Assembly: GCF_008831285.2 (NCBI RefSeq)
Contig: NC_045146.1
Location: 6,026,972 to 6,090,971, forward strand
Origin: Nymphaea colorata
Taxonomy: Eukaryota > Streptophyta > Magnoliopsida > Nymphaeales > Nymphaeaceae
DNA: 64,000 nt
Direction: 5' to 3'
The notes under the pieces are model-generated. The model saw only the letters and a program-made list of their open reading frames with translations, was not told the DNA's origin and made no database searches. The translations under genes were made by a program, and so were the position numbers. Positions within the stretch are counted from its first letter, which is position 1. Every line of letters starts with the position of its first letter. Below are positions 36,056 to 48,251 of the stretch, one piece after another.

Positions 36056-37449
36056 CAACAAACATGATAGAACATCTAATTATAAGAAGCATGATTTCAA
36101 AAACTGGACCCACATAGGAGCCAAACTAGATAATGAATACACATACAAGGACTATTGTCTCAAGATGTGTTGAGGTCACTTGAATTTCCTAGTAAATTTG
36201 AACACAAATTTATAATCAAATGATGCATTATAGTATTAAAAATCATATGCATAATAACAATAATGTAAACTGACATGTTAAATTGTGATTTGTAAGCCTA
36301 GTCACCATAAACTAGATTGAGGACATATTACCAAACCTTAACTATGTTTAAAACAAGAGAGAAATCAAAAATTAAACAATAAAATCAGATTGAACCTAGG
36401 ATAACAATCTAAAACATGAAAATTTGGTGTTAAATCTAGAAAACAGGACAACTTGACAAGGTAGCGGACTTTAACAAATTCAAAACTAGGTTATCTATAT
36501 TGGATTGACACAAAATTTGGAAGAAAGACATTCTGCACATGAGACAGTCAACTCCAATGATAAATTTGAAAAACCTATTAGGATCTAAAAGATAGAGAAC
36601 TAAAAACCTATGACAAAAATTAGATAATGTAGAAGATGGTCATAAAAACAGATTAAGGAGGTACATTTGGCCCAGCCAAAACCCTATAAAATAAACTTGG
36701 ATTGATATGAAATTGGTTTGCAGACTTTCTGCATAATAGAAAATCAACATAATTTCACAGATTAGTAAAACATGCATGGGATAAACAGTTGTGACTTCTA
36801 GAACATAGAATAGAAACATGAACAACAGAAAACAATAGAAACAAAACTGACTTCACAACTCCTTAACTCCAAGACAATAGTAGTTGAAAGTTTCAAAAAA
36901 GATTATATAGAAAGAGAGAGGAACGACATCATGAATTTGGTGAAAAATAATATTTTGCAGGAAGTTGAAGGAAAACATTTTCAACTAAAGCATTTAATTT
37001 ACTCATCAAATCAATTGGAAACTGGCTGAAATGTGGTGTATCAAAACTAGACATGTAGGTACAAGTTCTGCTTTTTACATAAAGAAAATTTGAGTTCGTA
37101 ATTAAAATTTAAGAAGTTCACAAGTTAGATGAATTTCAAGATCTGACTTTTACAGTTTGGAAGTTACAAAAAGCAGACTTTGGGAAAATGACCAAATGCA
37201 AGGCTGAATGAGCTTAAAACATAGGAGAAAGACATCCTTTTATAGATTCTCAAAGTATGATTTCTGGTTAGAGAGCTATAGCTTTCCAAAGTTAGGAAAA
37301 TTTGAATTTTTTGCAATTACGAATTTCGTATGAACTAAAAACTCCCAAATGTTGCAATCTAAAGTAAAAGAAATCACACATGTACTTGGTGAAAGAGAGA
37401 AAGATCTTACATGGATTTCTTCTTCTTCTTCTTCTTTTTCTTTCTTTCC

Positions 37450-37809
37450 TTAATTATAATGCTGGGCATCATGCTGGGCCAGGTTTGCCCAAGGTCCAAA
37501 CAGTCAGGCTCAGGCTGGCCCGAAGTCCTTAACTCCAAGACCAAGCACCACCTCCTTATTTATCGGGTGGGCTCAACCATCAACTTTATACCCTTCGGGT
37601 ATCCAGTTTAATGTCCACCTATATTTGAAACCCTTAATATTTCATATTTGAATATCTCAGAAACTGTTAGTGACGTGCCAAGAGTTTCTAAGGATACCAT
37701 CAGTGACACATGAAGAATATATAAGAATGCCATCGACGACACATTTCTAATGGAGTCATTGGAGATGCACCAAAAGTTTCTAAGTGAGCTGATTGCTAGT
37801 GTCATATGC

Positions 37810-37869
<60 letters not shown>

Positions 37870-37965
37870 GCTGAGTCGGGCCCCCAAACACCGAACTCGG
37901 GTCAGCCCGGCCTGGCAATTTTTTTTTTTTAACCGGGCCAGCCCAGGTATCAAATAACTAGTTCA
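37450..37965. mobile_element. Unclassified insertion in the T1 5' LTR
   Basis: GC-richer sequence with GGGCCAGG, GGCCCGAAG and CGGGCCAGCCC words near both ends in opposite sense, plus a (TA)n tract. T1 LTR homology resumes at about 37966 (CTCAACTGGACGTRGG). It may be a small non-autonomous element; no target duplication was resolved. Confidence 0.4.
37812..37866. repeat. (AT)n microsatellite
   Basis: About 27 uninterrupted AT units. Confidence 0.95.
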
Positions 37966-38404
37966 AGTGGCCTCAACTGGACGTAGGGTAGACTGGGCTC
38001 AGGTTAAATTGGTTTAGTTTTGGTCAAACAGATTCAACTAGGTTTGAACCTAGTTGAGCTCCTAAGACCCTGTGTGAGCCTTACTAGGCTCAAGTCTGGT
38101 GTAGAAATATCCTAATATTGGTTCATGTAACTTCAAACTTAAGTTTATACAAAATAATACACATATGAACAAATGATAATTTTGCCCCTAGCACGAAACT
38201 TGGCTTTATGAGGCTGGGTATGTAGTATGAGCACACTAGGATGTGGGCGAGACTTAGACTCAGCCTTGCCGTTAGAAAAATGATATTTTTTTCAAATTTG
38301 ACCAAGTTAAAATTGACCCTATAAATGAAAATGTGAAGGGTAAAGCAGAAAACAAGAATTTTATCCTTGTATATAGGAAATGAATGCACCGATACTCTCC
38401 TTGT

Positions 38405-39318
38405 GGAGTGAGCCTCGTGTTATAAGGAGGTGAAGGCCTTATCAAAGCTGCTGAACTTTGTCAAGTTTCCCTGACTGCCATGCATGACTTAATTGTCCAA
38501 AGGCTGGGCAATATGAACATCTTGTTTACCATTTTCCAAGATTTCGATGCATACATCATAAAGTTGTGCATTTTATAGGTACAACTTTTGTTTAGTTGAT
38601 CACATGTTGTAAGTAGGCATGTGACGTTATGAACCATCTTACACTTGTTTATATTATTCAGGTGGTACCTTAGTTCCATGTACAAACAAACATATAACTA
38701 AAAGTATCCCGAACTATTGTTCCATCTCATAAAAAAAAAGGGCATGTGGAATGTAGAACAAAACTTCTACATTGCAAGAACCTGGCACTAAGTACCCAAA
38801 ACTTTTTACCCGGGTATTTAGTTCCATCAATTCAAACTGGCCCCAAGGATATTTTCTTTAGGTGCAAGCTCATCATTAAAGAATGTTGGTCCCTTGCTTT
38901 AAGAGTTGCTAGTCCATGCATAGTTGCACCAGTTAAAGAACCTATGAATCCAACTACACCAAGTTGGATACAAATGTAGACTTCATTGGGTAAAAATGCA
39001 AAGCACTGTGCATACACTCTTGCAAAAAAATAGCTAAAAAATCAAGGGTGAAAATAGAGAGCTACCTATCATAGCAGCTATTATTAAAGTCAAAGGCTAC
39101 CAGTACATTAACTACAGAATTAATGACAGATCTGGTGATCTCAACTACAAATTAATGACAGTGAGTAAATGATCTTAATTCACATCTTAATTCACACCAG
39201 ATATTCGATGTGATGACTGAAGGCGTTCAGACCATTTTTTATTCCTTGGCATCATCAACGACATCTGATTAGTCATACAAACTAGCAACATCCTTCTCTT
39301 GGCTTCCAAATTACCTCC
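38405..39318. other. Unassigned stretch between T1 and T3
   Basis: Not homologous to the other T1 LTR. A 61-codon minus-strand open frame (38832-39017; VVGFIGSLTGATMHGLATL, hydrophobic and Gly-rich) looks more protein-like than most frames here, but I do not recognise it. It may be a short host remnant between insertions. Confidence 0.35.
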
Positions 39319-40084
39319 TTATACGTACCTCTCCCACAAGCTGGGGGCTGCTTAAAATAGTATAAAATATGATTTGTTTGGCTTGGAAGAATTTCAGATA
39401 GAGGGATCTGCTCATCGGCACAAGATGCAACAATTCTTACCACCTTTTACATGGGTAATCGAGACAAGGACTAACATTTCTTTAGTTGTACAAGCCATTT
39501 AATTGGTGACACTCCTATATGATGGTGCAAGAGTTGGATTTGATTCTGAAGTTCATTTTGGACCTGATTGGAATTCTACAATTCGAGTTGAGCAATCAAA
39601 ATCTTGAATTTGTTTAAATATTTGATTGAACTTGACCAGAAATTCTTTTGCATTCTGGTAATTTTGAAGATTTGGATATAGATTTGAATCAGGACTATTA
39701 GTTTTAATCCTAGAATTGAACTTGAAATTTTGATTGGAATTGAAAATTGAATTTTGGAAACAATTGAAAGTTTAGTTTGTAAACCAGTTTGAAATTGATG
39801 AAATTTGCTGATTGAACTTCTTTTGAAGTTTGAAATGACAGAATTGAGAGGCAAAATACCAATTCTGGGGTTTCATTTTGGAAGGTGCACAACACTTCAT
39901 GTTTGAGCAAGTCTGATCCTTAGTGGGTTAGAAATCAATTAGTAATTTCACTAAACTTGGTGGTCGGCTGCAAAGCTACTGTTGTAGGAGGTCTCCATGT
40001 AATGGAGATGGGATTGGGAAGCTCGAGCTGCTAGAGAAACGGCGGAAGGTGACATTTAATTGAGGAGTAGCTGGTTTGAGCAGT

Positions 40085-40700
40085 TAATTGAAGAGGAGGA
40101 AAACAATCTAAAGCTGTGTTTGTTGAAGAATAATGCAAGCTGGAACTGCGTTTGCTGATGCTGGTTCCATCAAACCATGATGTCCTGAAACAACCAAAAG
40201 CTTTGCATGCTTCACTTTGGCTTTGCCTATAAAAGCACAAAGCACTCACAAAGCGACAAAGCAACTTTTCAGAAAGAACTCCTTTCAATCTGATGTTGAA
40301 GGTCATGTCACGTCAGAATCAAACCTTTGCTATCAAATTAACTCATACTTTAAAAAAGCACTCGCAAAGTGAACAAAATCATGAGCAAATTTGATGAAAT
40401 GCAAAGCAAAATCATGTACGCTGCTGAAGCTACGTTTGTTGAGGCTAGACGCATCTGGCTGCGTCTGCTGAAAGGGATGCAGCTGATGCTGCATTTGTTA
40501 AAGATGGCAACTGCAGATGAGCTGTTGGGCTCAAGATGCAGCAGCTGTGCCACATCTGTATGGACGTAGGCTGATGAGCGTCATCTAAAGATGGATGCAG
40601 TAGCTGGTTGCATCTGTTGGAGATTGACGCAGCTGAGCTGCATCTGCTATCTCATGAGCTGTGTTTGCTTGAGAAGCAGAAGCAGGTGAGCTGCTGGTTG
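40085..40700. repeat. Cluster of short GCTGCATCTGCTG-type words
   Basis: Many short imperfect repeats (GCATCTG, GCTGCRTCTG, AGATGCAG) in a GC-richer block inside the T3 LTR, with no fixed period. The word set resembles the array at 6590-6760. No credible ORF. Confidence 0.55.
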
Positions 40701-41159
40701 GTTACCTACTTGTGACAAGCTGAGGGAACTCAGTTAACTTAGTTAAGTTAGCTTTTAGTTCTAGTTGAAACCATTCAAGAGCTTTATCAAAAGAGGAAAA
40801 GGAGAACACACTTATTTGGGCAGGTCTTCAATTCGTTTTTTTTTAAATGGATCAGCTTTAACTAAACTGATAATAAGTTTTACTTTGAGATCATTCAAAA
40901 GGATTTGAAAGAAGAGGAGAGCCCACCCAAATGGAATGCTATATATTTCAATTTTGGAAAACATTCAACCTTCACTAAGCTGGTTTTGTTTTGAAAACAT
41001 ACCAGCTTAATTGAGCGGGATTTTAGCTTTGTTAAAGTCGTTCAAAATAATTTTCAAAAGATGAAAAGAATTATGCCCAAAGTTGCTAATCTTCAATTGT
41101 TTTGTTTTAGATCATGTGGTTCTTAATTAGAATCACTTAAAATCATTCTAAAAAAGAAG

Positions 41160-41184
41160 ACACACACACATACACACACGCGCG

Positions 41185-41221
<37 letters not shown>
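41160..41221. repeat. (CA)n-(CG)n-(TA)n compound microsatellite
   Basis: An ACAC tract with a short CGCGCG island runs into about 11 AT units. Confidence 0.95.
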
Positions 41222-42088
41222 TTGCCCAAACCAGCTCTCTCTAATTGAATTGGCCTCATTTTTGAGTGAAACCATTTTAAGAAAAGAGAATTATTTTTCT
41301 AGTTGGAGTTTAATCCTAGTAAGGAAAATTCTAATTTTCACCTTGACAATTGGATGGCATGGTAAGAGAATTAAATTCTCTCCAGATTTTGAAATTCATT
41401 GGACCTACGTTGCCCACACGCATGGGCTAGGTGAGCCAAGACTCAGTTAAAGTCCATTGCGGTATTGATTGGACTCTAATTTTGATCATTTTCATTCTAG
41501 AACACAGATCCTATCTAACTATAGTTTCAATTTCATTTTGAACATCTTTTTGATGAGTGTGTGCAAAATTGATTGATTTTTCACAGAGTATGATTCAATT
41601 GATTACTAATTCAAGTTCTTTGCAATCATATACTATGAATGGTGTAAATTGACTTGAGAAAACTTAGAAGTAAGATCTGCTATCCTGAATGGGCATGAAA
41701 ATTTTAGTCCATAATTCTAGTATTGGGGAAATTGACCAAGTAAAAATTTTAACTTAGCTGGGATTAGGATTTTAAATCCAAATTGTGAACTGAAATTGAA
41801 TTTCAGACTTAGCTCCTTCGCTTTCATCCAGATTAATTTTTTATCTCTATCTTAGCTATAACTGAACCTGAATTTGAAATCTTGTTTCAAATTCAGTAGG
41901 AATTTGATTTTCAATTCAAAGAACTGAGTGGATTTAGAGCTGAGATTGTGATTGATTCCTAAACTTTGCTCCATGATTGAATTGGGGAGGCATCAAAACA
42001 CATTTCTTCAAATTTTGCCTTAAAATATTTTGCAAAATTTTAAAATTTCCACTAAAATTACAGATGGAAAATTTTGGGGTATATAGAT

Positions 42089-42102
42089 GCCCCTCTTTAC
42101 TA
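42089..42102 (-). other. T3 polypurine tract
   Basis: On the minus strand GTAAAGAGGGGCA abuts the LTR. It is the best-preserved of the three tracts. Confidence 0.7.
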
Positions 42103-42463
42103 TTAAGCGAGCCTTGGGCTTCGCTTACCGGCAAAGACATGCACACCAAATTTTTGCATTTGACATAAAAAGTTTGTTTTTGTGTTGAGTCTTGTTACCC
42201 TTGCGAAGAGCAATAGTAGAGGGCAAATACTTGACTACAAAGTTCTTCCTCAATTTCATAAAAAACATTGTACGTAAATTAATATTGATCAATATACTAT
42301 GCAATTGTAGAGTTTCGCACTTGATGCTTAAGAGGGATTGGCCTGCATGTCCTGTGTCCCTTGGCAAGTGCTTGATTTTGCTTTTGTAGCATTTTTGGCT
42401 TTCGTTTAAATTTTGTTTGCTTTTTGGGTCACCTTTCGCCTTTGAGGGAAAACATTCACCACC

Positions 42464-42868
42464 CTAAAGGCTACTATGGAGTTCCACTACTTTGGTAGTT
42501 TTGTGTAGTTTTACCTTTTCCAATGTCATGCTTATCAGAATTGTTACTGAAGCCGTGTAGCGTGCTTTGGGCTGGTAACTCCCAAACCATTTGGCGTTAG
42601 AATTCCATGTGTAGAACCTTACTCGAGTTCGAAAGGCTTTAAGGGACCTGACATAAACAAATTGTTTATGGATTGGTTTTTGCTTTACGGTATAAGCATA
42701 GATCATACGCCCATCCACTATTGCAGAGCTTAGAACAAGAGGAATAGCTACACTTACCCCGAGCTCATCACTCATCTCATTGTGTTTGCTAGCATTTTCT
42801 TGCATCTTGCCAATGTTCTTTTTGCCACATGGGATTTTTTCTTGTGGCATTCCATGCTTGATCCTCAA
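42464..42868 (-). CDS. Conserved ORF-like block downstream of the T3 integrase, unknown
   Basis: A 134-codon minus-strand open frame (MRIKHGMPQEKIPCGKK at its start; FYTWNSNAKWFGSYQPKARY later) lies between integrase and the polypurine tract. The second half is related to 28360-28560 in T1, where the matching frame is broken by stops but keeps FYTW and, further on, a SY.P pair. Tat elements are not known to encode a protein here, so conserved 3' untranslated DNA is the simpler explanation. Length, position and the inter-element match are the only support for a gene. Confidence 0.3.
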   Translation of the reverse strand: MRIKHGMPQEKIPCGKKNIGKMQENASKHNEMSDELGVSVAIPLVLSSAIVDGRMIYAYTVKQKPIHKQFVYVRSLKAFRTRVRFYTWNSNAKWFGSYQPKARYTASVTILISMTLEKVKLHKTTKVVELHSSL

Positions 42869-43224
42869 AGTGTTTATTGCCTAGATCAATATTAATTTAT
42901 GAACACTAATCCATTGATTTCATTATAATCACTTGTATACTGCAAACCGATGCCCCTTGTAGTAGCTCATTCACAGTCAAATCATGGACAAAATCTTTGA
43001 AAATTTGAAACTTTTTTTGCAAATTTTTTTGAAAACATTGTTTGAATCTTTTTACAAAATACAATTGACAAAATTGCATGCAAAATCAATTTTGATTATA
43101 ATTTGAAATTTCCAGCTAAGAGTAAATTCTTCCTATAGGTTTGGAAAAAATATGAAGATATTCATTGTTGGAAAAATGTCCAATGTTAAACTATTTGTAA
43201 TTTTGACTTGTGAATACTATCAAG

Positions 43225-44480
43225 CATAAAATTTCTTGAGGTGTAATGCATTGATTGGATCAGAGATTTCAACCCTGTCGACGTCTATTAGCCAATAAGA
43301 ACCGAGGTAGGGCTTCCTTACTGACATAATGTCTTTGCTAATTTGGTGTCCATTGGTCTTTGTGTCTGCCCCTAAGAGGAGGTACAAATCGAAAAACTGT
43401 CATTTACATGGAATCTTCTTTCAATCGTAGACTTGACATAATGTCAACCTCTTTTTTGTGATAGGCTTGAACATGTTCTGCTTCTTCTGGCTTTTTTTTC
43501 AACGAGAAGGTTGAGTTGTGTCAATCTTCCTTTTTGTAGTTGTTGAAGGGAAGTTTCACGAGAGCAACAAACTTTATTGCAGGCTTATGAATGCATGGAA
43601 TGAAATTTTTTGTTTCTTACAACAATTCTACTGGCGGTGCATTTGTAGGTGTTCAAATAGTAGTTTGATATGCCCAAAGTACATGATGAAACTTTTTATA
43701 CTAATCTCTGTTTGTTTGAATAGTTCTTTTAAAAATTTAAGTTAGAATTTCGTTTGATGCGTCTGATTGTCTATTATCTGCAGATAGTACAATGTAAATA
43801 AATGATGATGTATTTGGTATTTGTGGAAAAAATTACGTATCTTCTCATTTTTAAAATGAGTGCCATTGTTTGAAACAATGTCATGAGGGATGTTAAATCT
43901 TCATAGGAGGTTTTGTGGATGAAAGATGCTACATGTCATCCTTCATCTATTTTTGGGTGACTGCTTCCACCCATTTGGTGAAATAGTAAGTTGCTTCTAG
44001 AAGATACCTATTTCCATTTGAGGCAATGGGTTGATCAAGCCGACCACGTCGAAGTCCCACATTGAGAATGGCTAGAGCAAGCTAATTGAATGTATATACT
44101 ACAGGAGCATGAATTGATGGTATTGCAATTCACTTTTGATGCACTACTTGACAAATTAATGACAACCTTTCTGCGTGGTGGGCCAGTAGTACCCTACTCT
44201 AACTATTTGTTTGACAGAGAGTTTGATACCCTATAGACCTTTTTGCATGGTGGGCCAATAGTACCCTACTCTAACTATTTGATTGTCGAGACATCTTCAA
44301 TATTCTATGCTAAACTTCTTCTGTAAAGAATTTTGACAAGAATAAAACACCTTGTGGACATGTGTCTTAGAGAGTTTTTAACTCTTTACGAAACATTTAT
44401 GGAAAAAATGTTTCATTTTAGATGTAATTCTTGATGTCCAGATACCAAGGCGCTTCTCCATTTTTTGCTCGGAGTAGTAG
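43225..44480 (-). pseudogene. T3 integrase remnant
   Basis: Minus-strand blocks match the T5 integrase in order: PWYLDIKNYI (44450), the zinc-finger area with VGYYWPTMQK (duplicated, 44177-44320), YYFTKWVEAVTQK (about 43990), SFIHKTSYEDL (about 43910), an IRTSTNA-like region (43640), and the C-terminus SYWLIDVDRVEISDPINALH (43300-43230). There are many stops and frameshifts, so it is inactive. The C-terminal wording agrees closely with T5 (SYRLINADGVELADPVNTLH). Confidence 0.8.
44177..44320. repeat. 72-bp tandem duplication within the T3 integrase finger
   Basis: GGTGGGCCAGTAGTACCCTA at 44177 recurs as GGTGGGCCAATAGTACCCTA at 44249, a 72-bp period (24 codons). Confidence 0.85.
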
Positions 44481-44585
44481 CTGTGGTAAGATGTAGGCTG
44501 ACTATTCGAGTCTACTGATTTCAGAAGATCTAATCAACCCTCTAGGCTTGAATGTGATGGTGGAAGTTAGGCAGAACAAACCATC

Positions 44586-45323
44586 TTGTGAACACCCAAT
44601 ATTTTCAGAAGTCCAAAAGGCCATTTCACTCTTTATTAAAAAATTTGCAAATTAGTTCTCGAGAAGCAAATTTCAAAAGCAATGGTCATTGTTGAACTAA
44701 ACAGGCATAATTTATTTCAGCATTGAGCACCTACACCTTGATCACCTAGGCCACCTAAGCCGAAATTTACTATTTGACCCATGTTAAAGTATTTTCATAT
44801 TGAAATCTAAAATGTTAGATATCTATTCGTCAATTTCAAGGGATTTCATATGGAGCTTTAAAATGATTTTTAGAAGAAATTTTCAATTAATTGACAATCA
44901 ACTTCAAAACTGCCAGGTTTTGAGATCATGTCAGAATTGATTTCATGGAACTTTCAATTGATCACATTAAATCATGATCATTTCACAAAGATTTTAAAAT
45001 GAGTTTCAATCAATGTTTGAATAATTTCAAATCAATTTTAAAGGATTTTCACGTCAATTTAAAAAATTTAAAGTCAAAACCAAATGATATCTCGAAGAGG
45101 AATTCAAAGTGAGATTGAAAGTCAATTGCAAATATTAATTCACAAAATTTCTAAAATTTTCCATTTTACCTATCTATTTTCCTCCTTCATTTCTCTCTCT
45201 ATTTCTTTGTTCAGGCTTTCCATGTTCTCTCCCTCTCTCTCCAAAATGAATTTGCTTTCCCTCTTCCAAGGTGTTTTCTTCTTCTTCTTCTTCTTCTTCT
45301 TCTTCATGCTTCTTCATCCCTAC
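44586..45323 (+). mobile_element. T4: 5' part of an LTR, interrupted by T5
   Basis: It starts TGTGAACACCCAATATTTTC, a TG..ACACCC start as in the other Tat LTRs, and truncates T3. Its first 200 bp resemble 30985-31220. The rest is ATTTCAA-type low-complexity sequence and a CT-rich tract. Whether it continues after T5 at 59734 is unproven. Confidence 0.5.
45277..45305. repeat. (TTC)n microsatellite
   Basis: About nine TTC units next to the T5 insertion point. Confidence 0.9.
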
Positions 45324-46670
45324 TGTTATCAACCCAACTTTTTCCCAAAAGATTGTATTTTATCTCTAAACCCTCATCCAAACCCAAACACAAAAACACA
45401 AATTCGAAACTCAACTGTAGACACAAAATTCAAATCCAAAATCCAACTCTTGGATTCGAATTAGATCCAAAATCCAAATTTGGATCCAAATCAAGAATTT
45501 CAAACTCAAAATCCAAAGCCGAGATCAAATGACAAAATTTGAATTTATGGGTGCCGCACACGCATGCACAGATCTTCCATTTGTTTTATGTTTTGTTCTC
45601 ACGCCAAGATGTGTTTTTGAGCCTAAATCATTAACTAGAACACGTCAACAACCAATTAAACTCAATCCGCACGTAAAGCGAGCCAGAGTCACTCAAAAAC
45701 ATAGTCGACCACCCATTTGTAACAAAAACCAACTTTATACACAACTTAAATAAGAAAAAAATGGTTTTATGCTAAAACAGCCCCTTTTATTTATTTAATT
45801 ATCTATTTTATCTTATTTTACTTTATTTTATTTCATCATATTTCGTATTTATTTTGTATTAAAAAAAAGTAATAATAGTATAACCGTGTATTGCGCAACG
45901 TGCAATCGCGTTACGTGATCCCTGTGCGCGACAGTGCGTCATGCGCTGACGCGCACCATTCGCCACGGCGGGGCTTCACCCAAAGCAACCCTAGGATTAT
46001 CCGAAGTAAGAGACTCATCTTCTAAATCATTCTCATTTGAGATATTTAATCAATATCCCATTCCATTTCTTTTCATTACTGCTTCCCTTCTTCGTCTCCC
46101 CATGGTCATATAAGATAGCTCTCAAAACTCCTTTACGGAGCCAAGTGCTATTCTTGAGTGCACCGGAAGCATGAGAAGGTGAAATGATATTTCATTTTAA
46201 GATTTAAACATGTTTCTCTCTTCTATTGAATATTGTTTTGCTTTGAGATGTTGTTCACTCATGGTTGATTGATTTTTCTCATTTATATATGAATGAACAG
46301 CGAGAATGAGTGCTTGGGTTGGGATATTTCTTCATTCTTATATTGATTTTGAGTTTGGGGTTTGTCCAACGTGAGAAAGTCATTCACAAATATGCACATG
46401 TTAAAAATACATCTTCATGTCATATTACATTTCGTTTCCTTCTTATTCACTTGATTAAAAACCCTAGTGAGTGCCTTATTATGTTGTTTAATTTTCTTTC
46501 ATGGAAGAAATATATTCCCTTATAACAAACAAAATAACAATGTTCTATGTTAGTATATCAAATATTTGAAATCATTGTTTTCAAAAGATTTTCGAAAGCA
46601 AGAACCATCTCTAATGAGACTTTGGAGACTTAACTTATGCTCTTGCATGAGCCCAACTTCCTCTCTGGCC

Positions 46671-46678
46671 TATATAAA
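46671..46678 (+). promoter_or_regulatory. TATA box of the T5 5' LTR
   Basis: GGCCTATATAAAAATC; the same CCTATATAAAAAT occurs in the 3' LTR (58406-58418). About 1.35 kb into the LTR, a plausible U3/R border. Confidence 0.6.
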
Positions 46679-46840
46679 AATCAAAATCGGATATTTTCAA
46701 GTCATTTCTTGATATACAATATCATGAAGACATATGTGTATATACATGTTAAATACGTATATGTACATATAATGATATTCTTTATCCTTCTCTCTCCATG
46801 GTTTCACATATTGTTTTGTGAACTTTTATATACACATGAA

Positions 46841-47004
<164 letters not shown>

Positions 47005-48231
47005 CTATTTTCCCTCTCTAGAATCTTTGTTTCTCTTTTAAAGTTAAATGTCTTCTTCTACAAATTTCTTATATATATATTTCTCTATTTCTTTTCCTCT
47101 AAAATCTATTTCTCGATAAATACCCTCTTTATATAAACTTTCATATAAGTATATGTATGATAACATGTACATGTATATGTGCATTTCCCTATTTTTCTCC
47201 CTTTCTCTCTGTCTCTCTTTTAAGATCTTCTTTTTCCTCTCTATTTAAGTCAATACTTCATTTTCACAAGTTTTCACATACATACATGTATACATATACA
47301 TATATACATGTATGTATATGTATATAAAATAAATATAAAATACGTATCTCCCCCTTCTTTTAAAATCATTCATTTAGTGATCTTTAAAATCTTTTCCTCT
47401 CTTTCTTTCTTTCTATGGGTGTATTTCATCTTTTCCATTCTTTTGGATATTTTTCTTCAAAGATCTAAGGTTTTAACTTCTAATTCGTCGATTTCACCAA
47501 GGCCAAAAATCAAGTAATGACCTAATATTAGAATCATGCTTGATGGTCTACAACCCCTTTCTATTTTCAAAAAACTTTTCTCTTTTTATAAGAATATTTA
47601 TGACAACCTTATAAATAAAAATGAGAAACGTAGATGTATATGATGGTAGGAATGCTTTTATATGAATGTTATGGTAGGAATGAATTATTTCCTTTTAATC
47701 ATGAATGACCAATGCATTCATGCATTCACACTCACTTGACATCACTTATGATCACAAGTACCTCTCCAAGAGAACTTAAGCAAGATGAGATGGAGCTCTA
47801 AGTAGGTGGTAACTGAATTAGAACAAAATCTCAAACCTACTTAAAGTTTTAAGAGAACACTAAATCCATTTTAAAAATGATTTCCTAAGCTTTCTAAATA
47901 GTATTTGTAAAGATTTTTCAATTCAAGATTTTCTCAAATCAAAATGTTTTTCACCCTCAAGTGATTCTTCAAGAACTTTTTCAAAAGTTTGAAACATCAA
48001 ATCTTCAACATTTTCTCAAACACAACACCGCATTTAGAATGAAAAAGATGTTTAAGTCAAAACGGAATGCATAAAAAATGATGATATCCCTTGTATTTAT
48101 TACCCCCAGTAAAGGTGCTGGGAATGGTCGATCCTCGTACCGATGGACGAGTCCATTTCTCTCTCATTTAAAATAAAACTTCATTTTTTGGGGCACTTCA
48201 AAAACCAAATATTTTTTGAGATGCAAACAAA

Positions 48232-48251
48232 TGACGACCGTGATGGGATCC
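48232..48251 (+). other. T5 primer-binding site (Arg-tRNA type, degenerate)
   Basis: TGACGACCGTGATGGGATCC follows the LTR end by two bases. It shares 14 of 20 bases with the TGGCGACTCTGCTGGGGACC-type site typical of plant Tat elements. It fixes the 5' LTR end at 48229. Confidence 0.6.

Larger units (their letters stand above)
18022..38404 (-). mobile_element. T1: Tat-lineage LTR retrotransposon, no recognisable pol, with nested insertions
   Basis: Two directly repeated LTRs (18022-28282 and 34628 to about 38404) flank an internal region of about 6.3 kb. Orientation is minus: the polypurine tract abuts the LTR at 28282 and a degenerate Arg-type primer site abuts the LTR at 34628. The internal region keeps a gag zinc-knuckle remnant and a tandem-repeat-rich 3' untranslated region. 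I found no RT or integrase, so it was non-autonomous or has lost pol. It is interrupted by a solo LTR (T2), by an LTR-like plus-strand sequence from 30985, and by an insertion at about 37450-37965. The upper LTR is truncated. Confidence 0.7.
34628..38404 (-). repeat. T1 5' LTR, truncated
   Basis: Homologous to 18022-20361 plus 25121 to about 27350. Relative to that copy it lacks the segment equivalent to 26290-26870, holding a different insertion there, and homology stops at about 38404, so roughly the last 0.9 kb of LTR is missing. Confidence 0.7.
39319..42088 (-). repeat. T3 3' LTR
   Basis: The upper end is set by the polypurine tract; the minus strand then reads TCTATATACCCCAAAATTTT, close to the T2 and T5 LTR starts (initial TG mutated). 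The lower end is placed by alignment with T2: GGATCTGCTCATCGG at 39403 corresponds to GGATCTGCCCATCGG at 20451. About 2.77 kb. Boundaries are approximate. Confidence 0.6.
39319..44585 (-). mobile_element. T3: Tat-lineage LTR retrotransposon fragment
   Basis: Minus-strand order: degenerate integrase (44480-43225), 3' untranslated region with a conserved block, polypurine tract, then the 3' LTR (42088 down to about 39319). The rest of pol, gag and the 5' LTR are absent because another LTR (T4) begins at 44586. Confidence 0.75.
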
